Shown here: positions 1-7,016 of the stretch, one piece after another
Layout of the letters: each line of letters starts with the position of its first letter
How positions within the stretch are numbered: the first letter of the stretch is position 1
NCBI GenBank assembly: GCA_027491155.1
Contig: JAIXWR010000012.1
Coordinates: 305,288 to 369,287, forward strand
Direction: 5' to 3'
Length of the DNA stretch: 64,000 bases
DNA from: Verrucomicrobiaceae bacterium
GTDB taxonomy: Bacteria; Verrucomicrobiota; Verrucomicrobiia; Verrucomicrobiales; Akkermansiaceae
Position numbers and translations under genes: made by a program
Notes under the pieces: generated by a model
What the model was told of the DNA's origin: nothing
Seen by the model: only the letters and a program-made list of their open reading frames with translations
Database searches by the model: none

Positions 1-108
1 GCGGATGGGCCGGGGGATGTAGGGTTTCAACGAGAAATATGCCCGGGCGAGGAAGCCTGGGGTTCCCGCGGCCATCGCCTGGTAGGGAGAGACAAGTGGT
101 TTGGTCAT
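1..108 (-). CDS. N-terminal fragment of a gene cut by the left edge
   Basis: Reading leftwards from an ATG at 108-106, 36 codons run without a stop to base 1. The translation begins MTKPLVSPYQAMAAG and ends SLKPYIPRPIR. It lies 52 bp downstream of, and in the same direction as, the chain-length/ATPase gene, and a run of six C (sense strand) lies 13 nt before the ATG, as at other starts of this locus. The basic LKPYIPRPIR segment resembles N-termini of some polysaccharide-deacetylase-associated proteins, but this is a weak resemblance and no catalytic part is visible. Membership of the exopolysaccharide operon is inferred from position only. Confidence 0.55.
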   Translation of the reverse strand, partial: MTKPLVSPYQAMAAGTPGFLARAYFSLKPYIPRPIR

Positions 109-121
109 CGGACGTCGGATT

Positions 122-127
122 GGGGGG
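122..127 (-). promoter_or_regulatory. C6 tract upstream of the left-edge gene
   Basis: Six G on the plus strand, so CCCCCC on the sense strand, 13 nt upstream of the ATG at 108. It belongs to the set of C tracts found next to start codons in the first 14 kb. Function unknown. Confidence 0.4.
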
Positions 128-159
128 ATCCGGAAGCAGGGAAACGGTAGCGGCCCGTT

Positions 160-2415
160 CTAGGCATCTCCGCCGATCCACCGGGGAGCATGGCTCTTGG
201 CCTTGTTGAAAACACACGAGACATCGGCTCTTCCCTTCACCAGTTCAGAATATCCCCACTTGAGGGTATCCCTGCTGGTATCCTCCCCGTCGACCACAAG
301 GAGCACCTTGTCCATCAACCCCGCCATCGCCAGGGTAGGGCTCGTCTGCGCCATCGGCGGCATGTCGAAGATCACGTAGTCGAACTCGCTCGCCCTGAAA
401 TGAGGAAGAAGCTCGTAAAGGTGCATCGGCCCGAAGGCGGTGCTGTTGGAATCGGTCTTCCGTGCGGCCGCGCTCGCGAGGTAAAGATTCTGGCTCCCTT
501 CCTTGAAGCGGGTGTTCTTGGCGGCCTGCAGCGCTCCGACCAGCGAATGAAGCGGCTTGTTCCCGAACATCGGGTTGTCATCCGGGTAAGCGGAATTCAG
601 GTCGACCAGAAGCACCTTTGCTCCGTTGATCTCCGAGAAGGCCTTGGCAAGACCCGCGGCGATGGTGGAGGTGCCCGCCCCGGCGGAGAGACCCGTCACC
701 GCCATCATCTTCGGCTTGTGGGTCATGTTGTTGATCTGGAAGTTGAACACGATGCGATCGCGGATCGCTTCGGAATAAGGGTGGATGAAATGATCGGTCT
801 TTCCAGGAAGCGCATGATATCCCTTTGAATCCCTAACGGCGGGAAGGTTGCTGCCGCCCGGCTCTCCAGCCACATCTCCCGCCTTCTCGTTCGAAATCAG
901 CAGGGCGCCACGGTTCTTGGGCCTCACGTAGGGGATCGAGAGCAGCAAGGGCAGCTGCATGCGGGTCTCGATCTCCGCAGGCCGCTTGATCCGCCGGTCG
1001 ATCACCAGCTCGATCAGGAATGCCAGTCCGATCCCGATCGCGAAGCCGGATGCCGCCAGTCCAAGCACGATCTTCTTGGCCATCTCGCCGAAAACCCTTT
1101 GGGGCGGCGAGGGTTCCTGAAGGACACGGATTCCTGCCATCCTCGACGGGTCGAGCGTCAAATCGACGCGTGCTTTCTTCAACTTGGACTCGAGAAGCCG
1201 GTACTCCTCGTCCTCCATCTGCATCCTGCGCTCGAGGTCGGCGATCTTCAGGCCCACGTTGGAGAGCTTGCTGAATCGGGCCTCCTGGCTGGCGAGGTGC
1301 TCCGTGTAGACCTTGTGTTTCGCTTCGAGTTCGCGAAGCCTGATCCTTGCCTGGGCAAGCATCGCCGCCGGATCCAGGGTCACCGCGTTGCCTTCGTTGC
1401 CGGCAGCAACCGCTTCGGCAACCAGACCGGGCGACTTCTCGATCATCGCCTGCCTCTGCTGCTTGAGCCGCTGGATCTCCTGGCGATTGCGCACCACCAA
1501 CGGATTCCCTTCCTTGTATTTCGCGGTGAGTTCGAAATCCTCCTTCTGGAGAAGCTTCAGCCTCTCCGAGATCTCCGTGAATTCATCCAGCTCCTCGTTG
1601 CCCGGACGGAGCGGGGCAGGTTCCGCCTCCCCGGTGTTCCGGGGTGCGGAGTCCTTGCCTCCAAGGCTCTTTTCGAGGTCCTCCACCCTCGACTTCTGGG
1701 ATGCAAGTTCCGCCTCGGTGGCAGCGAGGTCCTGCATGATACGATCCCGCTGGGTGGCCAGGGAAAGAGACTCGTCACTCACCGAAATGATCCCGGATTC
1801 CGCCCTGAGCTTTCCGAGTTCTTCCTCGGTGCGCTTCAAGCGCCCCTTCACCTCGTTCACCTGTTCCTGAACCGTGTCGAACGCGCCCACCGAACGGTGG
1901 ATCTCAAGATGCCGCTTGGAGTATTCCTTGACCACCGCGCCAAGGACATCCACCGCCAGCGCGGGGTCCGGACTCTGGTAGGATGCATAAACCACGTTGC
2001 TCCCCTTCGAGATCGGCTTGAATTCAAGTCCGGCAAGAATGACGGCAGCCGCTTCGTCCCGGTTGGCCCCGTTGGGCCCGAAAATCCGTTCGATCCCGAT
2101 CGCATCGGCCACCGAGGCCGACAAATCGAGACTCCTCATGATCTCCAGTTCGGTGTTGACCACCTGCTCTCCGGACCGGCCGCCGGCCTCCATCTGGGCT
2201 TCGTGATCATCAAGGGCATCGCGCTGCAACACGTAGTTGATGAGCAGCTTCGCCTCGGACTTGTAGACCGGCTTGGTATGAAGGAAGAGCGCCGCGGCGG
2301 CAGCGAGACCGGTTGCGCCACAAACCAGGATCTTCCACTTGTGCTTGAACAGCACGTAGAGGGCGTCCTGAAGGCCGAAGCCGGGCTTTGACGGGGTTGA
2401 GGGCGATTTTTGCAT
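160..2415 (-). CDS. Polysaccharide chain-length determinant fused to a ParA/BY-kinase-like ATPase domain
   Basis: A 751-residue Wzz/Wzc-type inner-membrane protein likely to control export or chain length of an exopolysaccharide. The start chosen is the ATG at 2415 (MQKSPSTPSK); upstream sequence in frame is low-complexity and would hide the membrane segment. Transmembrane helix 1 is at about residues 28-46, a long coiled-coil periplasmic region follows, and helix 2 is at about 450-471, just after a proline-rich PSPPQR stretch. The C-terminal 180 residues form a P-loop domain: GLSAGAGTSTIAAG at about 575-588, VLLVDLN at about 601-607, Walker B VIFDMPP at about 681-687. The usual Walker A lysine is replaced (GAGTST, not GxGKS/T), and there is no C-terminal tyrosine cluster, so tyrosine-kinase activity is doubtful. 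The next gene upstream ends 136 bp away. A C7 tract sits 4 nt before the ATG. Confidence 0.85.
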   Translation of the reverse strand: MQKSPSTPSKPGFGLQDALYVLFKHKWKILVCGATGLAAAAALFLHTKPVYKSEAKLLINYVLQRDALDDHEAQMEAGGRSGEQVVNTELEIMRSLDLSASVADAIGIERIFGPNGANRDEAAAVILAGLEFKPISKGSNVVYASYQSPDPALAVDVLGAVVKEYSKRHLEIHRSVGAFDTVQEQVNEVKGRLKRTEEELGKLRAESGIISVSDESLSLATQRDRIMQDLAATEAELASQKSRVEDLEKSLGGKDSAPRNTGEAEPAPLRPGNEELDEFTEISERLKLLQKEDFELTAKYKEGNPLVVRNRQEIQRLKQQRQAMIEKSPGLVAEAVAAGNEGNAVTLDPAAMLAQARIRLRELEAKHKVYTEHLASQEARFSKLSNVGLKIADLERRMQMEDEEYRLLESKLKKARVDLTLDPSRMAGIRVLQEPSPPQRVFGEMAKKIVLGLAASGFAIGIGLAFLIELVIDRRIKRPAEIETRMQLPLLLSIPYVRPKNRGALLISNEKAGDVAGEPGGSNLPAVRDSKGYHALPGKTDHFIHPYSEAIRDRIVFNFQINNMTHKPKMMAVTGLSAGAGTSTIAAGLAKAFSEINGAKVLLVDLNSAYPDDNPMFGNKPLHSLVGALQAAKNTRFKEGSQNLYLASAAARKTDSNSTAFGPMHLYELLPHFRASEFDYVIFDMPPMAQTSPTLAMAGLMDKVLLVVDGEDTSRDTLKWGYSELVKGRADVSCVFNKAKSHAPRWIGGDA

Positions 2416-2419
2416 TTCT

Positions 2420-2426
2420 GGGGGGG
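2420..2426 (-). promoter_or_regulatory. C7 tract 4 nt before the chain-length protein start
   Basis: Sense strand reads CATCACCCCCCCAGAA and then ATG. No purine-rich Shine-Dalgarno sequence is present between the tract and the start. It fits the recurrent C-tract pattern of the locus. Role in initiation or transcription is inferred only. Confidence 0.45.
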
Positions 2427-2551
2427 TGATGGGTGGTTCAGCAGGAGGGGAAGCGGAGGAAAAAACGGACGGGAGGTGATCGGCGGGCCTTCGAATCGGG
2501 AAGTCGGGGTCGTGAAACAGGACTCGATCAGGAAAACGATCCCGGCGGCTG

Positions 2552-3070
2552 CTAGGCCGTCGCCCGGTCGGCGGATCCGGGGAGATCAAGTGCCGACCGC
2601 AGGTCCCGTGCCGGATTCCCAGCAACGGTTGAAAAGGGAGCGACATCACGGGTCACCACGCTCCCGGCGCCGACCGTGGCACCCTTGCCGATGGTCAGGC
2701 CTCCAAGCAGCGTGCTTCCGGAGCCAATCGATGCACCGGCTTCAACGAGAGTCTTCTGGCAATCCCAGTCACCCTTTCCTTTCGGCACGCCCTGGTCCGT
2801 GACAGCACGGGGATACCGGTCGTTCACGAAAGTCACGCCATGTCCCACGAACACCTCGTCCTCGATCGTGACGCCTTCACAGATGAAGGTGTGGCTGGAA
2901 ATCTTGCAACGGGCACCGACTTTCGCCCCCTTCTGGATTTCGACAAAGGCACCGATGCGGGTCTCATCCCCGATCTCGCATCCATAGAGATTCACGAAAC
3001 CGAACATCTGCACTCCGGAGCCGAGCTTCACGTCGGGAGCGATTCTGGCGTATTCCGTGTTCATCGTCAT
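2552..3070 (-). CDS. WbpD/WlbB-like left-handed beta-helix acetyltransferase
   Basis: A 172-residue acyltransferase made almost entirely of hexapeptide repeats, which fold as a left-handed beta helix. The segment ICEGVTIEDEVFVGHGV followed by NDRYPRA matches the WbpD/WlbB group. These enzymes N-acetylate the 3-amino group of UDP-2-acetamido-3-amino-glucuronate on the way to diacetylated uronic acids of surface polysaccharides. The start at 3070 overlaps the stop of the upstream Gfo/Idh gene as ATGA, indicating translational coupling. An alternative ATG lies two codons downstream. No aminotransferase for the expected 3-amino sugar is in the window, so the exact substrate is uncertain. Confidence 0.85.
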   Translation of the reverse strand: MTMNTEYARIAPDVKLGSGVQMFGFVNLYGCEIGDETRIGAFVEIQKGAKVGARCKISSHTFICEGVTIEDEVFVGHGVTFVNDRYPRAVTDQGVPKGKGDWDCQKTLVEAGASIGSGSTLLGGLTIGKGATVGAGSVVTRDVAPFSTVAGNPARDLRSALDLPGSADRATA

Positions 3071-4137
3071 GAATGCGCGGGAAGCCGGGTGCCGGTCGCA
3101 GCCGCCGGCTCGAAGGCGGAACCGGCCGCAACCGGCGCTCCACCGGCACGCAGGGACGCGGAAGCGGCTTCGAGCAACCTGACCATCTCCGTTCCCCTGG
3201 CTCCGCCGCTGAGAGGCTCGTCGCCCGATAGAATGCAATCGATGAAGTGACCGCACATGACCTTCAGCGGCTCGACCTGCTCGATCCTCGGCAGGTAACA
3301 ATCACCGTAATGATACGAGTATTGGAACTCGGCGAAGTCCTCGTAATGGGGAGGACACTCCACCCGGGTGTCGTAGATCCTGATCTTCTCCAACGGCTGG
3401 AGATCGTCGTAGGTGATCATCTTGCGCGTCCCGACGAAAGTCATCTGTCTCACCTTCCTCGGTTCGATCCAGCTGCTTTGGATGGTCGCAAACCGCTGTC
3501 CTGGAAATGTCAGGGAAAGGTTGGTAACGTCCTCGATGCCCGGATTCACATGAGAGTTTCCCTGGCAGTTCAAAGCGACGGGCAACTCCCCCATCATCAG
3601 CAGGACGATGGAAAGATCATGGGGAGCCAGATCCCAGGCCACGTTGATGTCGCTTTGGAAAAGGCCGAGATTGAGCCGCTGGCCGTTGATATATTTCAAT
3701 TCGCCGAGTTCCCCGCCGTGGACGATCTCCGCGATCCTTCGCACGGCGGGAGAGTAGAGGTAGGTGTGATTCACCATCAACACGCACCCGGTGCCCGACG
3801 CGATGCGGACGAGCTCCTCGCACTGGAGCGAATTCGCCGCCATCGGCTTCTCCACCAGCACATGCTTGCCAGCCAGGAGCGATGCCTTGGCGATCTCGTG
3901 GTGAGTCCCGACCGGAGTGGCGACAACCACCGCATCGAGGTGAACGCCGTCGAGCATCGACTCGAAATCATGGAATGCACGCGCTTGCGGGTAATTCTTC
4001 GAAACCCGGCCGAGCCGCCCTTCATCCCTGTCGCACAGCGCTACAAGGTGGACACGGGGGTCAAGATTGAAACTCCTTGCGAGATTCGGCCCCCAATAGC
4101 CGCAGCCGACAACCCCCACGGCGAGGGGAGGCTTCAT
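3067..4137 (-). CDS. Gfo/Idh/MocA-family sugar oxidoreductase of the polysaccharide locus
   Basis: A 356-residue cytoplasmic NAD(P)-dependent oxidoreductase. The Rossmann motif is GVVGCGYWGPN at residues 8-18, the conserved VEKPMA lysine motif lies near residue 95, and a DLAPHDLSIVLL segment carries the usual histidine. The nearest functional analogues by context are WbpB/WlbA enzymes, which oxidise the C3 hydroxyl of UDP-N-acetylglucosaminuronate; the adjacent WbpD-like acetyltransferase supports such a role. It is coupled at both ends: its ATG overlaps the stop of the sugar transferase and its TGA overlaps the acetyltransferase start. No secretion signal is present. Substrate assignment is inference. 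Confidence 0.82.
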   Translation of the reverse strand: MKPPLAVGVVGCGYWGPNLARSFNLDPRVHLVALCDRDEGRLGRVSKNYPQARAFHDFESMLDGVHLDAVVVATPVGTHHEIAKASLLAGKHVLVEKPMAANSLQCEELVRIASGTGCVLMVNHTYLYSPAVRRIAEIVHGGELGELKYINGQRLNLGLFQSDINVAWDLAPHDLSIVLLMMGELPVALNCQGNSHVNPGIEDVTNLSLTFPGQRFATIQSSWIEPRKVRQMTFVGTRKMITYDDLQPLEKIRIYDTRVECPPHYEDFAEFQYSYHYGDCYLPRIEQVEPLKVMCGHFIDCILSGDEPLSGGARGTEMVRLLEAASASLRAGGAPVAAGSAFEPAAATGTRLPAHS

Positions 4138-5015
4138 GACCCGTCAGTCAATCGTTGCGTCGCGTAGCCGAGCATGGGTTCCGTTCTACGGGATTGGCGG
4201 ACCACCCTGTGCTGTCGCATGCAATCACCCATCTGGCGCAGCAGAGCCATCGGGGTCCGGGCCATGATCTGGAGATCGGCGGATGGGGACATTCTCCGGA
4301 CGTAGTCGAGGTCCATCGCGTTCATCTGGTTGAACGTGGCCCGGTTCTTCCCTTCGACCTGCCAAAGGCCCGTCAAGCCGGGCAGCACGCTGAACCTCTT
4401 CTTCTGAGCGGTATCGAAAAATCCAAATTCCTTAGGGAGACAAGGACGCGGACCAACCAGACTCATTTCCCCCCTCAGCACGTTCAACAACTGTGGCAAC
4501 TCGTCCAAGCCGGTCGTCCGGAGAAAGCAGCCCCCAGGGATCAGGCGCGAGTCCCCGATCAAATCGAGTTTCACCATCGGGCTTCCAGACTCCACGAGTC
4601 GTTCGACATGCAATTCGTGGTCGATCGTCGCCGCCCCGTCATACATGCTCCGGAACTTGTATAGGGTGAAACGGCGCCCTCCCAGCCCGACACGTTCCTG
4701 CTGGAACAGCGCCGGGCCGCGTGAAACGAGGCGGATCCACAGGGCCACAAGGAGGATCAGCGGCAGCGCTACGGGCAGGCTCGCGATCACGCAAGCGACA
4801 TCGAAAACCCGCTTCCAAGCCGGCACCACCGAACGAGCCACGGACTCGTGCTTCTCTCTCGTAGAACAGGCGCTTGCTGGCGCCGTCCCGATGGATGCCC
4901 TTCCTCGGGCCCGCAGCTTCGATCGCCGGGATTGGGTCACTCTCAGGAGAGTGGATCTGTAGTCGAATGCGGTTTGAGCAGGACGGCTTCGCCGCTCGCT
5001 AGTGGTCGGAATCAT
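4134..5015 (-). CDS. Initiating undecaprenyl-phosphate sugar phosphotransferase (WcaJ/PglC-type)
   Basis: A 293-residue monotopic phosphoglycosyl transferase that would place the first sugar-1-phosphate on undecaprenyl phosphate at the inner membrane. A basic N-terminal arm is followed by the membrane hairpin at about residues 70-93 (KRVFDVACVIASLPVALPL). The catalytic region contains ERVGLGGRRF, YKFRSM, TGLDELPQLLNVLRGEMS, VGPRP and PGLTGLWQV, all hallmarks of the family. The start is the ATG at 5015; the longer in-frame extension is proline-rich noise across a C-tract. It heads an ATGA-linked operon with the Gfo/Idh and acetyltransferase genes. A C7 tract lies one base before the ATG, and a sigma54-like element lies about 60 bp upstream. 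Confidence 0.92.
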   Translation of the reverse strand: MIPTTSERRSRPAQTAFDYRSTLLRVTQSRRSKLRARGRASIGTAPASACSTREKHESVARSVVPAWKRVFDVACVIASLPVALPLILLVALWIRLVSRGPALFQQERVGLGGRRFTLYKFRSMYDGAATIDHELHVERLVESGSPMVKLDLIGDSRLIPGGCFLRTTGLDELPQLLNVLRGEMSLVGPRPCLPKEFGFFDTAQKKRFSVLPGLTGLWQVEGKNRATFNQMNAMDLDYVRRMSPSADLQIMARTPMALLRQMGDCMRQHRVVRQSRRTEPMLGYATQRLTDGS

Positions 5016-5016
5016 T

Positions 5017-5023
5017 GGGGGGG
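5017..5023 (-). promoter_or_regulatory. C7 tract one base before the sugar transferase start
   Basis: Sense strand reads CACCCCCCGTCCCCCCCA and then ATG, giving two C runs (six at 5026-5031, seven at 5017-5023) and no Shine-Dalgarno sequence. It is part of the recurrent start-associated C-tract pattern. Confidence 0.45.
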
Positions 5024-5071
5024 ACGGGGGGTGAGGGGGCCGCTTGGATCGCACTTCAACGCTCGAAGATC

Positions 5072-5089
5072 AAGCAAATACCGTGCAAG
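5072..5089 (-). promoter_or_regulatory. Candidate sigma54 (-24/-12) promoter of the polysaccharide operon
   Basis: The minus strand reads CTTGCACGGTATTTGCTT. Against the RpoN consensus YTGGCACG-N4-TTGCW it differs only at the first G of the -24 GG, and the spacing is exact. Transcription would start near 5062, giving a leader of about 47 nt before the ATG at 5015. A single near-match can arise by chance, and no enhancer-binding regulator is in the window. Confidence 0.4.
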
Positions 5090-5430
5090 TTCATTGCTGA
5101 ATTTCCTGATTCATATGCTTTCAAGCTGCCGCCCTTGGTCGATTGGCTCCATTTGGGGCCAAAACCTGATTGTCAAGGGGTGTGGGAGTGACCTTCGGAA
5201 GAGCAGATCAGGAAGGGCAATCCAGAAAGGCGGTTTCCAAGCGACCGAAGGCGAATGGGACGAGCCTGAGGGATCCCGAAGATCAACTCTCGAAGATTTT
5301 TTAGGGGAGGAACAGAACAGCAGGGATGTTTTACCGAGAACCACGACAAACATCAAGCTTTTATTGAAATTACGGCGATCTTCGTTTGGAAATTTTAAAG
5401 AAGCTGCTTTGGGCCAGAAGGCTCCCGATT

Positions 5431-5446
5431 CGCGGCATATGCCGCG
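5431..5446. repeat. Perfect 16-bp palindrome
   Basis: CGCGGCATATGCCGCG, self-complementary over its full length, in the non-coding region between the barrel protein and the sugar transferase. It could be a dimeric regulator site or a hairpin in the barrel-protein mRNA tail. No second copy was noticed in the window. Confidence 0.5.
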
Positions 5447-5497
5447 GAAGACTGACCCAAGACCGCAGTTGCAGCGGGGATTTCGCTTCATTCGCCA

Positions 5498-5517
5498 GGC
5501 CGTGCATTGGCACGGCC
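5498..5517. repeat. Perfect 8-bp stem hairpin after the barrel-protein gene
   Basis: GGCCGTGC, a 4-nt ATTG loop, then GCACGGCC. It lies about 105 bp downstream of the barrel-protein stop on the minus strand. It lacks a following T run, so it is at best a weak or Rho-assisted terminator or an mRNA-stabilising structure. Confidence 0.4.
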
Positions 5518-5621
5518 GAACACCAAGCACACGACGTGCCATGGGGAAGCTGCAGCATGCGCAGCGACGGAAGGTCGTCACCCGGAGTTCGATTCCGAGC
5601 AAGGGTGCGGGAATCGATCTC

Positions 5622-6809
5622 CTAGAATTCGACGGAAAGGCCGGTGGAGAGCTGCCACTGGGACCACTCGTTCTGGCCGTCGTTGGTCGAACAGCGCAGC
5701 GAGGCGTCGAAACTAGCCCGATCCGCAAAAAGCTTTCGGCGGTAGGTCAGATAGGCGCTCAAGTAATCATCGTCGCGCCGCCCGGCAGCAACCACACCGA
5801 CCGCCTCATACTCGGACGAACCGATCCCAAGGCCGAGTTCAAGCGACGACGGCCCGAAATAACGGATGGCCGCCAAGGTAAAGGAGAGGTCGTTCACCAG
5901 AAGGTTGATATCATTGGGGGACGGCACCGTGGCATAGCGCATGGACGACCTGAAAGTCCATCGGTCACTGAGCTTGTAGTCCGCCGTGAAAGCACCGGTG
6001 AGCCCGGTCTCGCGTCCCCCGCCCTGACGGGAATTCTTCGCGAACTCCAGGCCGCCGGAAGCTGCAAGCATCAGCCGTTCTCCCCACTGGTAGCGGGTCT
6101 TGACGAGCAGCGCGATGGCATCCCTTTCACCGGTAGTGTCGGATTCCGTCAGCGTGTGCCGTAGCGCGGGCCCGAAACGCAGTCGCTCGGTGGCATCCCA
6201 CAAACCGGCGATTTCGGACGTGTAAACATCCGCTCCCGTCCGCCCGGCGCTATCGTAGTCGGATTGGGAGGCGGACCACGACGCAAGAAGGGAAGTGCGC
6301 GGGGCGAGTTGATACGCGCCATTGATCCCGTAGCTGAAAATCGACCCCTGGATGAAGCCTGCCGCGATGCGGTCCGCCATTGAAACCTCGGCGTAGTCGG
6401 CATGGAGGTTGATTTCCGTGCGCGCTCCGGAAAACTTGAACGAGATACTCCCCGTATGGTCCACCCCGGTGAGATCGGAATTCTCAAGATAGGTCCGGAA
6501 AACCGGCGAGTAGCGGGCATCGATCGAATACCGCGCTCCACCCTCCGGGTCTGTCCGATAGACGATCCAAGGAGCAACAACCGTGGTCAGTTCGGCGACT
6601 GTGTAGTCGTCGGTGATGAAAAAATTGGAGTCGTAGGTCAGGCTGCCATCCACTCCCAGATAAAAGCCGCCCTTGACGTCGCCAAGCCCGAGGGAAGGCA
6701 ACATCGAGTTGTCGATGATCCGGTCGCCGTCGCTTACGCGAAGCGTGAAATCTTGAGCCTGAAGAGAAACCACGGCTCCTGCCAAGCAGAGCAAGGAAGC
6801 GGCGGTCAT
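5622..6809 (-). CDS. Outer-membrane beta-barrel protein of the polysaccharide locus
   Basis: A 395-residue exported protein. The start at 6809 gives a clean signal peptide (MTAASLLCLAGAVVSLQAQ, cleavage about residue 19). The rest alternates hydrophobic and polar residues in a strand-turn pattern with many aromatic ends (for example GGFYLGVDGSLTYDSNFF) and ends in GLSVEF, a terminal phenylalanine typical of barrels assembled by the Bam machinery. It resembles the BBP2/EpsL-like barrels that accompany exosortase-type exopolysaccharide loci, where they are thought to act in export. No PEP-CTERM protein or exosortase is in the window. Two C6 tracts lie at 6817-6822 and 6830-6835, and a promoter-like pair lies further upstream. 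Confidence 0.75.
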   Translation of the reverse strand: MTAASLLCLAGAVVSLQAQDFTLRVSDGDRIIDNSMLPSLGLGDVKGGFYLGVDGSLTYDSNFFITDDYTVAELTTVVAPWIVYRTDPEGGARYSIDARYSPVFRTYLENSDLTGVDHTGSISFKFSGARTEINLHADYAEVSMADRIAAGFIQGSIFSYGINGAYQLAPRTSLLASWSASQSDYDSAGRTGADVYTSEIAGLWDATERLRFGPALRHTLTESDTTGERDAIALLVKTRYQWGERLMLAASGGLEFAKNSRQGGGRETGLTGAFTADYKLSDRWTFRSSMRYATVPSPNDINLLVNDLSFTLAAIRYFGPSSLELGLGIGSSEYEAVGVVAAGRRDDDYLSAYLTYRRKLFADRASFDASLRCSTNDGQNEWSQWQLSTGLSVEF

Positions 6810-6816
6810 GGTTGTT

Positions 6817-6835
6817 GGGGGGTGCAGCCGGGGGG
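6817..6835 (-). promoter_or_regulatory. Double C6 tract upstream of the barrel-protein start
   Basis: On the sense strand CCCCCC, seven bases (GGCTGCA), CCCCCC, then AACAACC and ATG. Both runs lie in the probable 5' leader. Part of the start-associated C-tract pattern. Confidence 0.45.
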
Positions 6836-6868
6836 AGAACATGCAAAAGCGCGGGTTGACGCGCAGCT

Positions 6869-6898
6869 TCTATCGGCCGCTTAACCCCTGACTGTCAA
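6869..6898 (-). promoter_or_regulatory. Candidate housekeeping promoter of the barrel protein
   Basis: On the minus strand a perfect -35 TTGACA (6893-6898) is followed after 18 bp by GATAGA (6869-6874) as a weak -10. Initiation near 6862 would give a leader of about 50 nt that carries both C6 tracts, placing the tracts in the mRNA rather than in the promoter. Confidence 0.4.
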
Positions 6899-7016
6899 TC
6901 TTTATCGGCAGCCATGCCATTCAGCGACCTGCTGCGGAAGCGCAGGACTTCGGGGATCAAGCCGGGACCGGAAAGATGCTCTGATCCGGCACGCTTGCCC
7001 GCCGCGGCAACGCCGG

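Larger units (their letters stand above)
5024..5621. other. Long intergenic region upstream of the polysaccharide operon
   Basis: About 600 bp between the sugar transferase start and the barrel-protein stop. I see no convincing gene. The part around 5281-5400 is clearly AT-richer than its neighbours. It contains a perfect 16-bp palindrome CGCGGCATATGCCGCG (5431-5446), a hairpin GGCCGTGC-ATTG-GCACGGCC (5498-5517) without a T tract, and the sigma54-like element at 5072-5089. Confidence 0.6.

Noticed and set aside
4848..6164. Plus-strand open frame spanning the spacer and the end of the barrel gene
   Set aside because: It crosses known non-coding palindromes and the opposite coding strand of two genes; no motifs.
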